Assembly (NCBI RefSeq): GCF_009729055.1
Contig: NZ_CP045484.1
Coordinates: 868,001-932,000, forward strand
DNA: 64,000 nucleotides
Direction: 5' to 3'
Source of the DNA: Sulfurisphaera ohwakuensis
GTDB lineage: Archaea; Thermoproteota; Thermoprotei_A; Sulfolobales; Sulfolobaceae
This document shows, in pieces, positions 37,036 through 46,597 of the stretch. Position numbers and translations under genes: made by a program. The notes below the pieces were generated by a model, which did not search any database, was not told the DNA's origin, and was given only the letters and a program-made list of their open reading frames with translations. Numbering within the stretch: position 1 is the first letter of the stretch; the number at the start of each line of letters is the position of its first letter.

Positions 37036-37321
37036 ACAAAAAAGAAAGATTTAATAAAGTAAATTTAACTGAAAGATTCATCATCGAAAGTTTTAATATA
37101 GATTACTGCATCTAAGTATTAAAAATTTTTACGCTGAAAAAATCTATGTCGAACTATAAATTAATCTATGTTAAGGAATATATAACTCTTATATAAATAC
37201 AATAACACTAACTTAATAGTGATATTTCCTCTTCTGTTGAAGTTTATAGGACAAGACACTCGTCTTAAGATCTTTTATTTACCTAAACAGACTGTTGTAC
37301 TTTAAGTTATGAGAGAATATA
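37036..37321. other. Intergenic region between ureohydrolase and the ISH3-like element
   Basis: A+T-rich. It should contain the ureohydrolase promoter near 37040-37090. No gene seen. Confidence 0.35.
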
Positions 37322-37404
37322 CCCTAGACCCCAAATTCATTTTACAAAAATAATTTCAAAGAGTAATTATCTATTATCTTGAAAATTTTGTAATAAAAAG
37401 TTAA

Positions 37405-37464
37405 GGTGGACGGAGTGGTATTACCTTAGGGGAACTAACTTGATAATACCAGACTCCGTCCACC
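37405..37464 (+). promoter_or_regulatory. Hairpin that hides the transposase start codon
   Basis: GGTGGACGGAGT (37405-37416) pairs with ACTCCGTCCACC (37453-37464), and GGTATTA further in pairs with TAATACC. The TTG start (37440) lies at the edge of the loop with TTAGGGGAACT. Folding of the message would limit transposase translation, a common IS self-control, here unusually long. Confidence 0.5.
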
Positions 37465-38442
37465 CAAAGACACTTGCACAAATCAAGGAAAAATTATTTT
37501 CCATCATAAAGGGAAGAAAGGCAGAAGAAGCCAAGAAAACACTTGTAACAGCAGCACTAGCAAAAGATTCCGTAGAAAACAAGGCAAAAGAATTTGGCAT
37601 CTCACCACAAACAGTAAGAAACTACGTGGAAGAACAACCACAAGTAATAGAACAAATACTAAACATGATCAAAACAACCTCCATCAAGGAACTAGGTGAA
37701 AGAAAACGTGTAAAAATATCAATAGACTAACGTCAGTAAAATACAAGGGAAAACCAGTAGAAGGACTAAGCGGCTCAGAAAAAGATTACGCATAGAATTA
37801 CACAACAGCAACAACAAGAGTAAAGGGAAAAACACTAATACTAACACGCATAGAATGACTAGGCTAGAGATAGTTGAAAACCCAATACAACAAATACCAG
37901 CATTAGGCCTAGAAATAGAACTAGTAACACTAGATGCCGGATTCTATTCAGTAGACGTGATCAACTACTTATCAAGGTTTAACTTCATCATTGGAGTAGC
38001 CATGGAAAAGGTTGGAATACATAGAAATTTTGACGGGGATTATACTGCAAAGTCAAATGCTAAGAAGGCAACCTTTAGGCTAATAATACATCACGGTAGG
38101 GAAAAGGAGTACTTGGCAAAGGGGACAAACCTAGACGTAAATAGGAGTATTATTGTAAAATGGTATAACAAGGTTAGAACACCAATAGAAACATCATACA
38201 AGTTAATCAAATCTTTCCTAATCTTTACCTCATCAAGGAGTTGGCTATTCCGATTATTCATCTTCCTCCTAGCAATGTTAATCTATACACTATACTTGCT
38301 CCTCAAGGGGACAACGAGCAAGGAAGACTTCCGCTTACTCCTAACCATCTTGCTCTTGCAAGATAATATTACTATTTTGCAAGAATATTTAGTTAAATTA
38401 TTTTATCTATTTTTTAACTCTCTTGAATTATTTTCGGGGTGA
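37440..38442 (+). pseudogene. ISH3-like DDE transposase, several frame breaks
   Basis: N-terminal helix-turn-helix in frame one (EFGISPQTVRNYVEEQPQVI) up to RVKISID and a stop at 37728. A second frame continues LTSVKYKGKPVEGLSGSEKD then TAG in place of a probable Trp, then NYTTATTRVKGKTLILT. A third frame from about 37855 gives VTLDAGFYSVDVINYLSRFN (second catalytic Asp) and RTPIETSYKLIKSFL (catalytic Glu) to the end. At least two indels and one nonsense change, so inactive. Confidence 0.82.
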
Positions 38443-38543
38443 TGAAATTGGGGTCTAGGGAAGGATTTTCCTATAAATGCTATTCAGAATTTCTCTCATA
38501 TTCAATTATATGTACACATATTATATGTTTCTTTAAAAATTCT

Positions 38544-39866
38544 CTATGCATTTCTTGGTTCCTCCTTCACTGCTTCCTCAAATTTTTCTAATCCTCTATC
38601 CAATAATTGCTTAGGAATTGTTAGCGGTGCCATAAATCTTAGCACATTGTCGTAAATTCCAGCTTTATACATAATCACTCCTTTCTCCAAAAGTGTCTCT
38701 ATATAAGGCTTGACATTAATTGGATCTTTGCGTTCGTTTGAAAATTCTACTCCTATCATAAAACCTAATCCTCTAACATCGTACTTTCCTTTATAGTAAT
38801 TCTCCATAATCTCATCAAACCTCTTTTTAGCATATTCACCTAAAGAGACAACTCTATCCAAAATGTTAGAATTCATTAAGTAGTTTAATGTAGCGTTTCC
38901 CACAGCTATTCCTAAAGGATTACCTCTATACGTGCCTAAATGAAAGGCTTGAGGTAATTTATCAAGATCTTTATTATATGCAACTAATGATATAGGAATT
39001 CCCTCACCAATAGCTTTAGCTATCGTAACTATGTCTGGCTTTATTCCTTCCCACTCATAAGCCCAAATTTTCCCAGTCCTTCCAACCCCAGTTTGTACTT
39101 CATCAACTATTAGAGGAATATTGTATTCCGTAGTTATTTCTCTTAATCCCTTCAAAAATCCCTTGGGAGGGACTATATATCCACCCTCCCCAGCTATCGG
39201 CTCAACTATTAATCCAGCTACATCATTAATTTTTATTTCATGTTCTACTAGAGAAAGAACTTCATTTAGACAATCTCTAAATGGACATCTATATTCGTAA
39301 GGATATGGTAGTCTTATTACATTATTATCATAATATGGTTGGAACTTTCTATGGTTAGTTGAATTACTTAATCCCACAGTTCCCGCTGTAACTCCGTGAT
39401 ATGCTTCATTAAATGCTATAATGTATCTTTTCCCAGTGTTCCATCTAGCTATTTTTACCGCAGCTTCTACGGCATCTGCACCCGTTGTTGTAAACAAAAA
39501 TTTCGCATCGAAGTTAAGTGTTTTTCTTAGAGTTTTCATGAATTCTATTCTTATTTCAGTTGGAATTTCCAAATAATGCCAGATTTTATCCAATTGAGTT
39601 TCTATTGCTTTTCTTATTATTGGATTATTATGCCCTAAATTAACTACAGCAATTCCAGCAAACCAATCTATGTATATGTTATCGTCTACATCAATTATTG
39701 TAGATCCCTTGGCCTCTTTTACTGCTATCCTAAAGTATTTAGGATAATTTAGGGCAGACGTTTCTAATTCTTCTTGTTGTTTTAAAATTTCTAACGATTT
39801 AGGTCCAGGCGGTTTGACTACTATTCTTGGAGCATCTAAGATACTGTTATCTAAATTTTCCGTCAT
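38544..39866 (-). CDS. Class III aminotransferase (4-aminobutyrate type)
   Basis: 440-residue PLP enzyme, intact. TTTGADAVEAAVKIARW binds the PLP phosphate, FNEAYHGVTAGT is the aromatic-stacking motif, LIVEPIAGEGGYIVPP and LIVDEVQTGVGRTG supply the PLP aspartate, and TIAKAIGEGIPISLV carries the Schiff-base lysine. It transfers the amino group of an omega-amino acid such as GABA to 2-oxoglutarate or pyruvate, giving a semialdehyde. Distinct from the frameshifted paralogue at 28921. Together with the ureohydrolase it would complete guanidinobutyrate to succinate-semialdehyde conversion. Confidence 0.92.
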   Translation of the reverse strand: MTENLDNSILDAPRIVVKPPGPKSLEILKQQEELETSALNYPKYFRIAVKEAKGSTIIDVDDNIYIDWFAGIAVVNLGHNNPIIRKAIETQLDKIWHYLEIPTEIRIEFMKTLRKTLNFDAKFLFTTTGADAVEAAVKIARWNTGKRYIIAFNEAYHGVTAGTVGLSNSTNHRKFQPYYDNNVIRLPYPYEYRCPFRDCLNEVLSLVEHEIKINDVAGLIVEPIAGEGGYIVPPKGFLKGLREITTEYNIPLIVDEVQTGVGRTGKIWAYEWEGIKPDIVTIAKAIGEGIPISLVAYNKDLDKLPQAFHLGTYRGNPLGIAVGNATLNYLMNSNILDRVVSLGEYAKKRFDEIMENYYKGKYDVRGLGFMIGVEFSNERKDPINVKPYIETLLEKGVIMYKAGIYDNVLRFMAPLTIPKQLLDRGLEKFEEAVKEEPRNA

Positions 39867-40339
39867 AAGTACCTATATGTTTGAACAATATAAAAGAATT
39901 ACAAAGTTGTATTTGTATAATATTCAATTAACCTTCAAACTATGAACACGGCCTCTCCTAACTGGCCATTTAGGTCTTTACTACGGACTGCAATTTTGCT
40001 TACTAGATTAACATAATTCAATACACAAATGATACAGCATACTTGAATTATTCTATGTAGTTTAAATTGTAACATCCTCATCATATACGTTTACTCACTA
40101 CCTATATTACTTTGTGTATTTAATAGTTAAGATCTTACTCTACTAATAAATAAAATTACGAAAAGCTCATAAATTGTTAATCTGAATAACACAGAATAAA
40201 AACTTTATAGTCTAAGCTTTGTTAGTTCAAAAATCATAAGTAGTCCTATTATTTTCATAAAAATTTTATTTAGTTAAATATTTTTACGCAACAAGTTTAA
40301 GTATTTGTTTATAAGTTATAAATTATTATACCTTTTCTG
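39867..40339. other. Intergenic region with a short C-terminal coding remnant
   Basis: On the minus strand a frame ends SKIAVRSKDLNGQLGEAVFI and stops at 39935. It looks like the tail of a lost gene, family not recognised. The rest is A+T-rich; the TATA for the dehydratase gene is likely near 40305-40320. Confidence 0.3.
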
Positions 40340-41461
40340 ATGATAAAAGATATTAGAACCTACAAACTGTGTTATGAAGGTATAAATGAGGAGAGAGATG
40401 CGTTAGCTGTTAAAGCCTTAGCTGAACACCCTATGGAAATTGTAGTTACAGAAATAGAGACTTCCGATGGTTATGTAGGTTATGGTGAATCATTAGCTTA
40501 TGGTTGTTCTGATGCAGTGAAAGTTACGATAGATAAAATTCTTAAACCACTTCTTCTTAATGAGGACGAGGAGCTTATTGAAAATCTATGGGATAAAATG
40601 TATAAAGCAACTTTAAGATTCGGAAGAAGAGGTATAGTGATTGCTGGTATTAGTGGTATTGATATAGCCCTTTGGGATATAATGGGTAAGAAGACAAAGA
40701 AACCTATTTATAAACTATTAGGTGGGGCAAAAAAGAAAATTAGAGCTTATATTACTGGAGGATATTATTCAGAGAAAAAAGATTTGGAAAGGCTAAAGGA
40801 TGAAGTAGCATATTACGTGAAGATGGGCTTTAAAGGTGTTAAGATTAAAATTGGTGGAAAGTCTATGAATGAAGATTTGGAAAGGCTTAAAGCTGTTAGG
40901 GAGGTTGTAGGAGATAATGTAAGAATAGCTGTTGATGCCAATAATGTATATACTTTTGAAGAGGCATTAAAAATGGGTAAAGAGGTTGAGAAGTTAAACA
41001 TATGGTTCTTTGAAGAACCGATACAGACGGATTTGTTAGATCTAAGTGCTGAGCTTGCAAAGGAATTAGAGGTTCCAATAGCTGGATATGAGACAGCATA
41101 TACTAGATGGGAGTTTTATGAGATTATGAGAAAGAAGGCTGTAGACATAGTTCAAACTGATGCAATGTGGACTGGAGGAATATCGGAAATGATTAAAATA
41201 GGGAATATGGCTAAAGTAATGGGATATCCCCTTATTCCGCATTATTCTGCTGGTGGAATATCACTCATAGCAAATCTTCATGTTGCAAGTGCATTAGGAA
41301 CTGAATGGATTGAGATGCACTTAAGAAGAAACGATTTAAGGGATAAGATATTTAAGGAGCAAATTGAAATAGATGATGGGCATTTAGTTACTCCAGATAG
41401 ACCCGGATTAGGATATACTTTGAGAGAAGGTGTGCTAGAAGAGTATAAGTGCAAAAGTTAA
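40340..41461 (+). CDS. Enolase-superfamily sugar-acid dehydratase (mandelate racemase/MLE type)
   Basis: 373 residues. Capping domain (1-120), then a TIM barrel with GFKGVKIKIGG (catalytic KxK at about 170), VAVDANN-like IAVDANNVYT (metal Asp), WFFEEPIQ (metal Glu), IAGYETAYT (metal Glu) and LIPHYSAGGIS (His). Members abstract a proton next to a carboxylate and most often dehydrate aldonic acids. Substrate not determined; Sulfolobales use such enzymes in branched Entner-Doudoroff and pentose pathways. Single gene. Confidence 0.88.
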   Translation: MIKDIRTYKLCYEGINEERDALAVKALAEHPMEIVVTEIETSDGYVGYGESLAYGCSDAVKVTIDKILKPLLLNEDEELIENLWDKMYKATLRFGRRGIVIAGISGIDIALWDIMGKKTKKPIYKLLGGAKKKIRAYITGGYYSEKKDLERLKDEVAYYVKMGFKGVKIKIGGKSMNEDLERLKAVREVVGDNVRIAVDANNVYTFEEALKMGKEVEKLNIWFFEEPIQTDLLDLSAELAKELEVPIAGYETAYTRWEFYEIMRKKAVDIVQTDAMWTGGISEMIKIGNMAKVMGYPLIPHYSAGGISLIANLHVASALGTEWIEMHLRRNDLRDKIFKEQIEIDDGHLVTPDRPGLGYTLREGVLEEYKCKS

Positions 41462-41853
41462 ATTAGTTAAAGAATTTTTGTTTTAATCGGCCATTAAATG
41501 ATCCATATCATATTTTCTAATTACATTACGAATTTTTCAATATTTTTCTAACTCTATAGTGTATTTATTTCATATGTTCTATAAGATTTTCCTCATCATT
41601 ATTTTACAAGAAGCTCTAAGTTACAGTTTTTTAAAAAGAACGTAAGGTAAAATAACATGATTTTGTCATTAAATTAATCATATTTTATTATCATCTTGAT
41701 GAAGATTAAATATTGGAAGAGAATGATCAGAAGAATAATGAATTTTAACTATAATTCTTGTAAATGCTAAACCTAATCATATATCGCTATTAAAAAGGCA
41801 CATTAACAATCGTAGAATAAAAGACACTTTATTTTACAGCTTTTTACTCTAAT
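41462..41853. other. Intergenic region, no gene seen
   Basis: A+T-rich sequence between the convergent dehydratase and glucoamylase genes. No clear repeat, apart from weak T-rich runs that could end transcription. Confidence 0.35.
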
Positions 41854-43725
41854 TTAGATTTGACTATGATAGAATTTTTTTATTAAATAATATAGGATTG
41901 GTATCAAAGCTATTACTATAACTAAAAATATTAAAATCAGTACTGATGAATGTTCTTGCTTATAATGTAGAGAGACAATGACGAACATAGCTGATGACCA
42001 TGTTAACGGCGATGTAGTTGGCAACGGATAACTATCATTTACAGAAGGATTTACGGCTTCTGGCAATAGACCATGCTGACTATGATTATATGCCCAGAAT
42101 AGTATACTTTCTACCTCATTATACTTTCCAATCCCCTCTAGATACCATGCTTCAAATAACGTGGTAATTATCCACGGAGGACTAGGCGCGGTAGCATCAT
42201 ATAAATACTCGGAATAGTGATAAAGATCGTCAGGGAATCTAGCTAATCCGCCATATCTGGTTAATGTCTTTACTACGGTGTCAAAATTTTCGACAGAGTA
42301 GTTGGAGTTATAAGGCAAATATCCCATGTCAATGGGTAGTAATGTTGCGGAATCTATTGAAGGTGGCTCTGGTGTTAAGACTTCTTCACTCTTTCCATTT
42401 TCAAATAGTACAGAAGTCCCAAGTGCTGAGGCAAATGAATTATTGTCCCAGAAATATTTAAGGATGCTTTCATTTAGCAATTTCTCTGCTTTCAATACGA
42501 GAGTATAATTTAAGCCTAAAGCCTTATAGATTTTAACTACGCTTGATAAGCCTAAATCATTTATAGCTTCTGTCCAGAAATGATACGCTAATCTGTCCTC
42601 CCATACACTTAAGTCTGGGGGAATTAGGTGATATTTATCATTTTCTATCTGTTGAATTTGATATTCTACGCTTTCATTAATTCTGGGTAAAACTAACTTG
42701 AGAAATGTGGTATTGTGAGTTAAATTATAATAATCGTACACTCCGATCTCATACAGACCTATACTATCTAACTCTGGTATACCGAAACTCGAGTCTGGGT
42801 CTCCGTTGTAGAAATTATACCTGGTATACCAAACCCCGGGCTGAAGTTGTTCTGTATTAGTCATCCAAAGCCAATATTTTAAGGCTGAATTATAATGTCC
42901 AGATTGTTGTAGGGCTATGGCACTGAAAGCCGAGTCTCTAACCCAAGAATATAAGTATATTGGAGAAGGAGAAGCAGCGAAAGTGCCTAGATAAGGATTT
43001 TGATCATCCTTAATAAGTAAAAGAGAGAGGTAATATTCTTTCAATAACGTATTGGGTAATTTAGGAATTCTGGATTTGTTAAGCCATTGGGAAACTTCTT
43101 TATTATTTAAGTTAATTAAAGCCGATACACTGCTATACGGACTTGCGTTAACGCTTATTTCCAAGAACCATATTCCTTTAGATATATTAAATATAATTTC
43201 ATGATTTTGAATAAAATATGAGCTAATGTTAGATAAAAGGAAAACTGGTAATCTAGGCTTACTCATATTTATAACAATTTCTCCTCCTTTTTTATAAATC
43301 GTTGCATTTGTCAAAACTGTTATAGTTAATCTTGTTACTATATTAAACGTCAGTAGAATGTACGGAGTATAAGGAGGTGTCATTATTGTTATATTTCCTT
43401 CATTACCAGAAATAACAACACTGTTATTGAGTGTTAAATAAGCGTCTTCCGAAGTGATATTAATGTTCACACTAAAGTTTAGGATTCCCAATTTACCTAC
43501 ATAAAGGTTTCTTATTGAAGGAGGAAAAATCGGAAATCCATTAAGTAAAGGTTTAGGAACTTTTATACCAGTTACTATCCAAATTGACTGATTATCCCAG
43601 TTATTCAGTAAAAGATAGGATGGACTATTGTAATAAGTTTGAGAACTAGTGGAAGTAGTTAGCAACATAGGATGAAAAAACATAATTATTAATATTAGTA
43701 ACGGAAGAGCTTGTTTCTTATTCAT
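41854..43725 (-). CDS. Secreted, membrane-anchored GH15 glucoamylase
   Basis: About 623 residues. Signal peptide (residues 6-25, QALPLLILIIMFFHPMLLTT), an N-glycosylation-rich beta-sandwich, then the GH15 barrel with YLYSWVRDSAFSAIALQQSG, catalytic-acid region WEDRLAYHFWTEAIND and GLLPEAVNPSVNDSYPLPTT near the base. A C-terminal membrane helix (VLILIFLVIVIALIPILYYL) anchors it to the outside. It would cut glucose from starch ends at acid pH. ATG at 43725 overlaps the end of the ATPase gene by 8 bases; a longer open frame to 43803 would bury the signal peptide and is rejected. Last gene of the maltodextrin operon. Confidence 0.9.
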   Translation of the reverse strand: MNKKQALPLLILIIMFFHPMLLTTSTSSQTYYNSPSYLLLNNWDNQSIWIVTGIKVPKPLLNGFPIFPPSIRNLYVGKLGILNFSVNINITSEDAYLTLNNSVVISGNEGNITIMTPPYTPYILLTFNIVTRLTITVLTNATIYKKGGEIVINMSKPRLPVFLLSNISSYFIQNHEIIFNISKGIWFLEISVNASPYSSVSALINLNNKEVSQWLNKSRIPKLPNTLLKEYYLSLLLIKDDQNPYLGTFAASPSPIYLYSWVRDSAFSAIALQQSGHYNSALKYWLWMTNTEQLQPGVWYTRYNFYNGDPDSSFGIPELDSIGLYEIGVYDYYNLTHNTTFLKLVLPRINESVEYQIQQIENDKYHLIPPDLSVWEDRLAYHFWTEAINDLGLSSVVKIYKALGLNYTLVLKAEKLLNESILKYFWDNNSFASALGTSVLFENGKSEEVLTPEPPSIDSATLLPIDMGYLPYNSNYSVENFDTVVKTLTRYGGLARFPDDLYHYSEYLYDATAPSPPWIITTLFEAWYLEGIGKYNEVESILFWAYNHSQHGLLPEAVNPSVNDSYPLPTTSPLTWSSAMFVIVSLHYKQEHSSVLILIFLVIVIALIPILYYLIKKFYHSQI

Positions 43726-44821
43726 TGCTTTCCACTTTAGATTGCAACAGCATAAGATTTTTTTCACTTTCTTGGTCAAAAAGAACAATTTTACTAGTAT
43801 CAATACTTAATTTAACCTTTTCGCCTCTCTCTCTTCTCGTTATTGATTTTTCTATTACTCTTATAGTCTCATCCTCTATCTTAACATGAATAATACTATA
43901 TGGTCCTAAGTCTTCCACCATTTCTACACTACCTTCTAAAGGTCCGTTATCATTTAAGTAAAGGTCCTCTGGTCTAATACCTACTAAGACTTTTTGCCCT
44001 TCTTTAACTATACTTCTGAATTTAGTAGGTAACTCAATTTTAGTGCTGCCTATGATTATACTACTATCTTTTATTTCTCCTTTCAAGACGTTCATTGGAG
44101 GATTACCTAAGAATTTTGCTACCCATGCATTATTTGGTTCTCTGTATATTTCCATGGGATCTCCATAAGCTTGTATAACTCCCTCATGAAGTATTGCTAC
44201 CTTTGAGGCTAAACTTAACGCTTCTATCTGGTCGTGAGTAACATATATTATGGTTGGTTTAAGACTACGCTGTAATTGTTTTAGCTCTTCTCTCGCTAAA
44301 ACTCTAACTTGAGCATCAAGGTTTGATAAAGGTTCGTCCATTAATATGATATCTGCCCCTTTAACTAATGCTCTTGCTATTGCCACTCTTTGCATTTGAC
44401 CTCCGCTTAATTGGCTGGGCTTTCTGTCCAATAAGTCGTCTATTCTTAACATTCTAGCCACTTCCTCTACTTTCTTCTTAATTTCATCCTTAGGGACATG
44501 GGCTATCTTTAAAGGAAAGGCTATATTATCGTATACTGACATAAAGGGGTATAAAGCGTAGTTTTGCGGTACCATTGCAACATTTCTGTCTTTAGGAGGT
44601 AAATCATCTACTATTTTTCCTCTTAAATATACGTGACCTTTATCTTGCCTTAATAAGCCTGCTATAATTTTTAAAATTGTTGTCTTTCCTTCACCAGAAG
44701 GTCCTAGAATAACTACAAATTCTCCTTTCTCTATATCTAGGTTTAATCCTCTTAATACTTGTACTTTCTTTCCTTTTGACTCATACTCCTTCCAAATATC
44801 TTCTAATTTAACATAACTCAT
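43718..44821 (-). CDS. malK: ABC transporter ATPase, maltodextrin importer (MalK-like)
   Basis: 367 residues. Walker A GPSGEGKTTILKIIAGL (one Glu where most have Ser/Cys-Gly), Q-loop VPQNYALYP, signature LSGGQMQRVAIARAL, Walker B DIILMDEPLSNLD and H-loop THDQIEAL. The C-terminal regulatory OB/TOBE region (about 240-350) is typical of CUT1 sugar importers. The ATG overlaps the permease stop by 4 bases (ATGA) and is preceded by GGTGA. Confidence 0.93.
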   Translation of the reverse strand: MSYVKLEDIWKEYESKGKKVQVLRGLNLDIEKGEFVVILGPSGEGKTTILKIIAGLLRQDKGHVYLRGKIVDDLPPKDRNVAMVPQNYALYPFMSVYDNIAFPLKIAHVPKDEIKKKVEEVARMLRIDDLLDRKPSQLSGGQMQRVAIARALVKGADIILMDEPLSNLDAQVRVLAREELKQLQRSLKPTIIYVTHDQIEALSLASKVAILHEGVIQAYGDPMEIYREPNNAWVAKFLGNPPMNVLKGEIKDSSIIIGSTKIELPTKFRSIVKEGQKVLVGIRPEDLYLNDNGPLEGSVEMVEDLGPYSIIHVKIEDETIRVIEKSITRRERGEKVKLSIDTSKIVLFDQESEKNLMLLQSKVESNE

Positions 44822-45702
44822 TGTTTCACCCCAGCTAAACTACTGTACGCACGTGTCATCATTCTTTGGGAGACTATAAATAATGCCATTAGAGGTATAC
44901 CCATTATTACTGCTCCTGCAGCAAATATATTATATGCTGGTGCACTAGCAGGATTTAATAGCCCGGCCATGTAATAAAGACCTATTGTTGCAGTCCACGC
45001 TTTCACATTAGGCAACAAGAAGGAGTAAGCTAAAGCGAAATCTAAATAAGCACCACTGAAGCCCAATATTGCGGTTAAAGCCACTACGGGTAAGGCTAGT
45101 CTCATTATAATCCTTAAAAATGCTCCAAATCTTGATAGCCCATCTACCATTGCAATCTCCTCGTAAGAAGACGGGATAGCGTCTATACTCAGTTTTGCTA
45201 TGAAAGCGGCAAATATTGAGGTTCCGGGAGTATATGCTAATATTAAACCAATATAGTTAAGTAAATGAAGTTTAGCGAATAATAAATATAAGGGTACCGC
45301 TGTAGCAGTATAAGGAAAGAATGTTACAATATAAATGAATGTAGCTAAGATTTTCTTAGCTGGTATATTTAATCTTGATAATGCATATCCGGTTATTAAT
45401 GCTAATAGTACTGAAATTATTGCGGTAGATCCTGCTAGAATTAAGCTATTTCTAATCCATAGAGGAAAAGTACCACCATATAAATTTGCTGAGAGTAACT
45501 CCTTATATGCTGTGAAATATATATGTTTAGGTAATAATGTTGATATACTGAGAGATATTAAGCTTGGGGAGTTGCTGAATGATGTCATGAAAACATAATA
45601 TAAGGGGAAGATAGAGAAAAATGCCATAACTAATAAGATAAAATATGATATTGTTAATCTTATAATTTTAGAAATTTTATATTTTTTTCTAACACGAATC
45701 AT
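44818..45702 (-). CDS. malG: ABC transporter permease, maltodextrin importer (MalG-like)
   Basis: About 294 residues, six membrane segments. EEIAMVDGLSRFGAFLRIIM is the EAA loop that docks to the ATPase. ATG at 45702 is preferred over GTG at 45711 because GAGGTGA ends six bases before it. Works as a pair with the MalF-like permease. Confidence 0.92.
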   Translation of the reverse strand: MIRVRKKYKISKIIRLTISYFILLVMAFFSIFPLYYVFMTSFSNSPSLISLSISTLLPKHIYFTAYKELLSANLYGGTFPLWIRNSLILAGSTAIISVLLALITGYALSRLNIPAKKILATFIYIVTFFPYTATAVPLYLLFAKLHLLNYIGLILAYTPGTSIFAAFIAKLSIDAIPSSYEEIAMVDGLSRFGAFLRIIMRLALPVVALTAILGFSGAYLDFALAYSFLLPNVKAWTATIGLYYMAGLLNPASAPAYNIFAAGAVIMGIPLMALFIVSQRMMTRAYSSLAGVKQ

Positions 45703-45712
45703 GTTACTCACC

Positions 45713-46591
45713 TCATGTAAATGAGTCTAATATGTGTGTATACTTAATTACAATTATAGCAAGAACTATAACGAAAATGGTGGAAATCACAGACCAAGCA
45801 GCCGCTAAAGAGAAATTACTATAGCTAAATGCTTCCTCATAAGCATATACTATGAAAGTTTCTGTTGAGATTCCGGGTCCTCCACCGGTTAATATAAAAA
45901 TTGGGTAAAAATTATTCCATGTAAATACGAAACTGGTTATGAATACGAATGCAATAGTTTTCTTAAGAGAAGGTAAAGTTATTCTTAGAAATTTAGTTAA
46001 GGCGTTAGCTCCATCTAAATCTGCTATTTCATAAAGTTCTCTGGGTATGCTCTGGAGTGCTGAGTAAAAGACAGTCATAAAATACGGAAATGAAAGCCAA
46101 TCATTAGTTACTATCAATTCTATCCATGCGTCTGTGGTAGAAGTAAGTGAATTTATCTTAGGCAAGTGAAGTAAGGGTAAAATTAATTTGTTCATCATAC
46201 CATATGGGTCAACCCATAAGCCTTGCCATATTAAAAGTGAAATGAAGCCTGGAAAAGCCCAGGGTAAAATGAGAATAGCATAAAATATTGATTTGCCTTT
46301 AAGATCACTCTGATTAAGTATCAATGCTAGCAAAAATCCTAATAACATCATAGTCACTAAACTTCCTACAGTCCATATTAGTGTATTTTTCAATAGTTCC
46401 AGAAAATAACCATATTTAAATATTATTAAATAGTTTTTAAGGCCTACAAATTCATACTTAAAGAAATGTAATAGACTTAAGTTAGTAAACGAAATATACA
46501 GTGAGTATATTAAAGGAAATATAAAAAGAAATAACGTAACAACTAGAATAGGAAGGATGTAAAAAAACGGATAAATTTTATCCTTTCTCAA
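45713..46591 (-). CDS. malF: ABC transporter permease, maltodextrin importer (MalF-like)
   Basis: 292 residues, six membrane segments, EAA loop ELYEIADLDGANALTKFLRI. TTG start at 46591 with GGTGAA seven bases upstream, just after the binding-protein stop. No large periplasmic loop as in bacterial MalF. Confidence 0.92.
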   Translation of the reverse strand: MRKDKIYPFFYILPILVVTLFLFIFPLIYSLYISFTNLSLLHFFKYEFVGLKNYLIIFKYGYFLELLKNTLIWTVGSLVTMMLLGFLLALILNQSDLKGKSIFYAILILPWAFPGFISLLIWQGLWVDPYGMMNKLILPLLHLPKINSLTSTTDAWIELIVTNDWLSFPYFMTVFYSALQSIPRELYEIADLDGANALTKFLRITLPSLKKTIAFVFITSFVFTWNNFYPIFILTGGGPGISTETFIVYAYEEAFSYSNFSLAAAWSVISTIFVIVLAIIVIKYTHILDSFT

Positions 46592-46597
46592 TTAGGT

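Larger units (their letters stand above)
37322..38460 (+). mobile_element. ISH3-like insertion sequence (about 1.14 kb), degenerate
   Basis: Bounded by terminal inverted repeats CCCTAGACCCCAAATTCAT (37322-37340) and ATGAAATTGGGGTCTAGGG (38442-38460), differing at one position. It encodes a DDE transposase broken in several places. A solo copy of the terminal repeat is at 19745-19763. No certain target-site duplication. Confidence 0.75.

Noticed and set aside
41854-43803. Longer start (43803) for the secreted glucoamylase
   Set aside because: It would put 26 charged residues before the signal peptide and overlap the ATPase gene by 86 bases; the ATG at 43725 is the better start.
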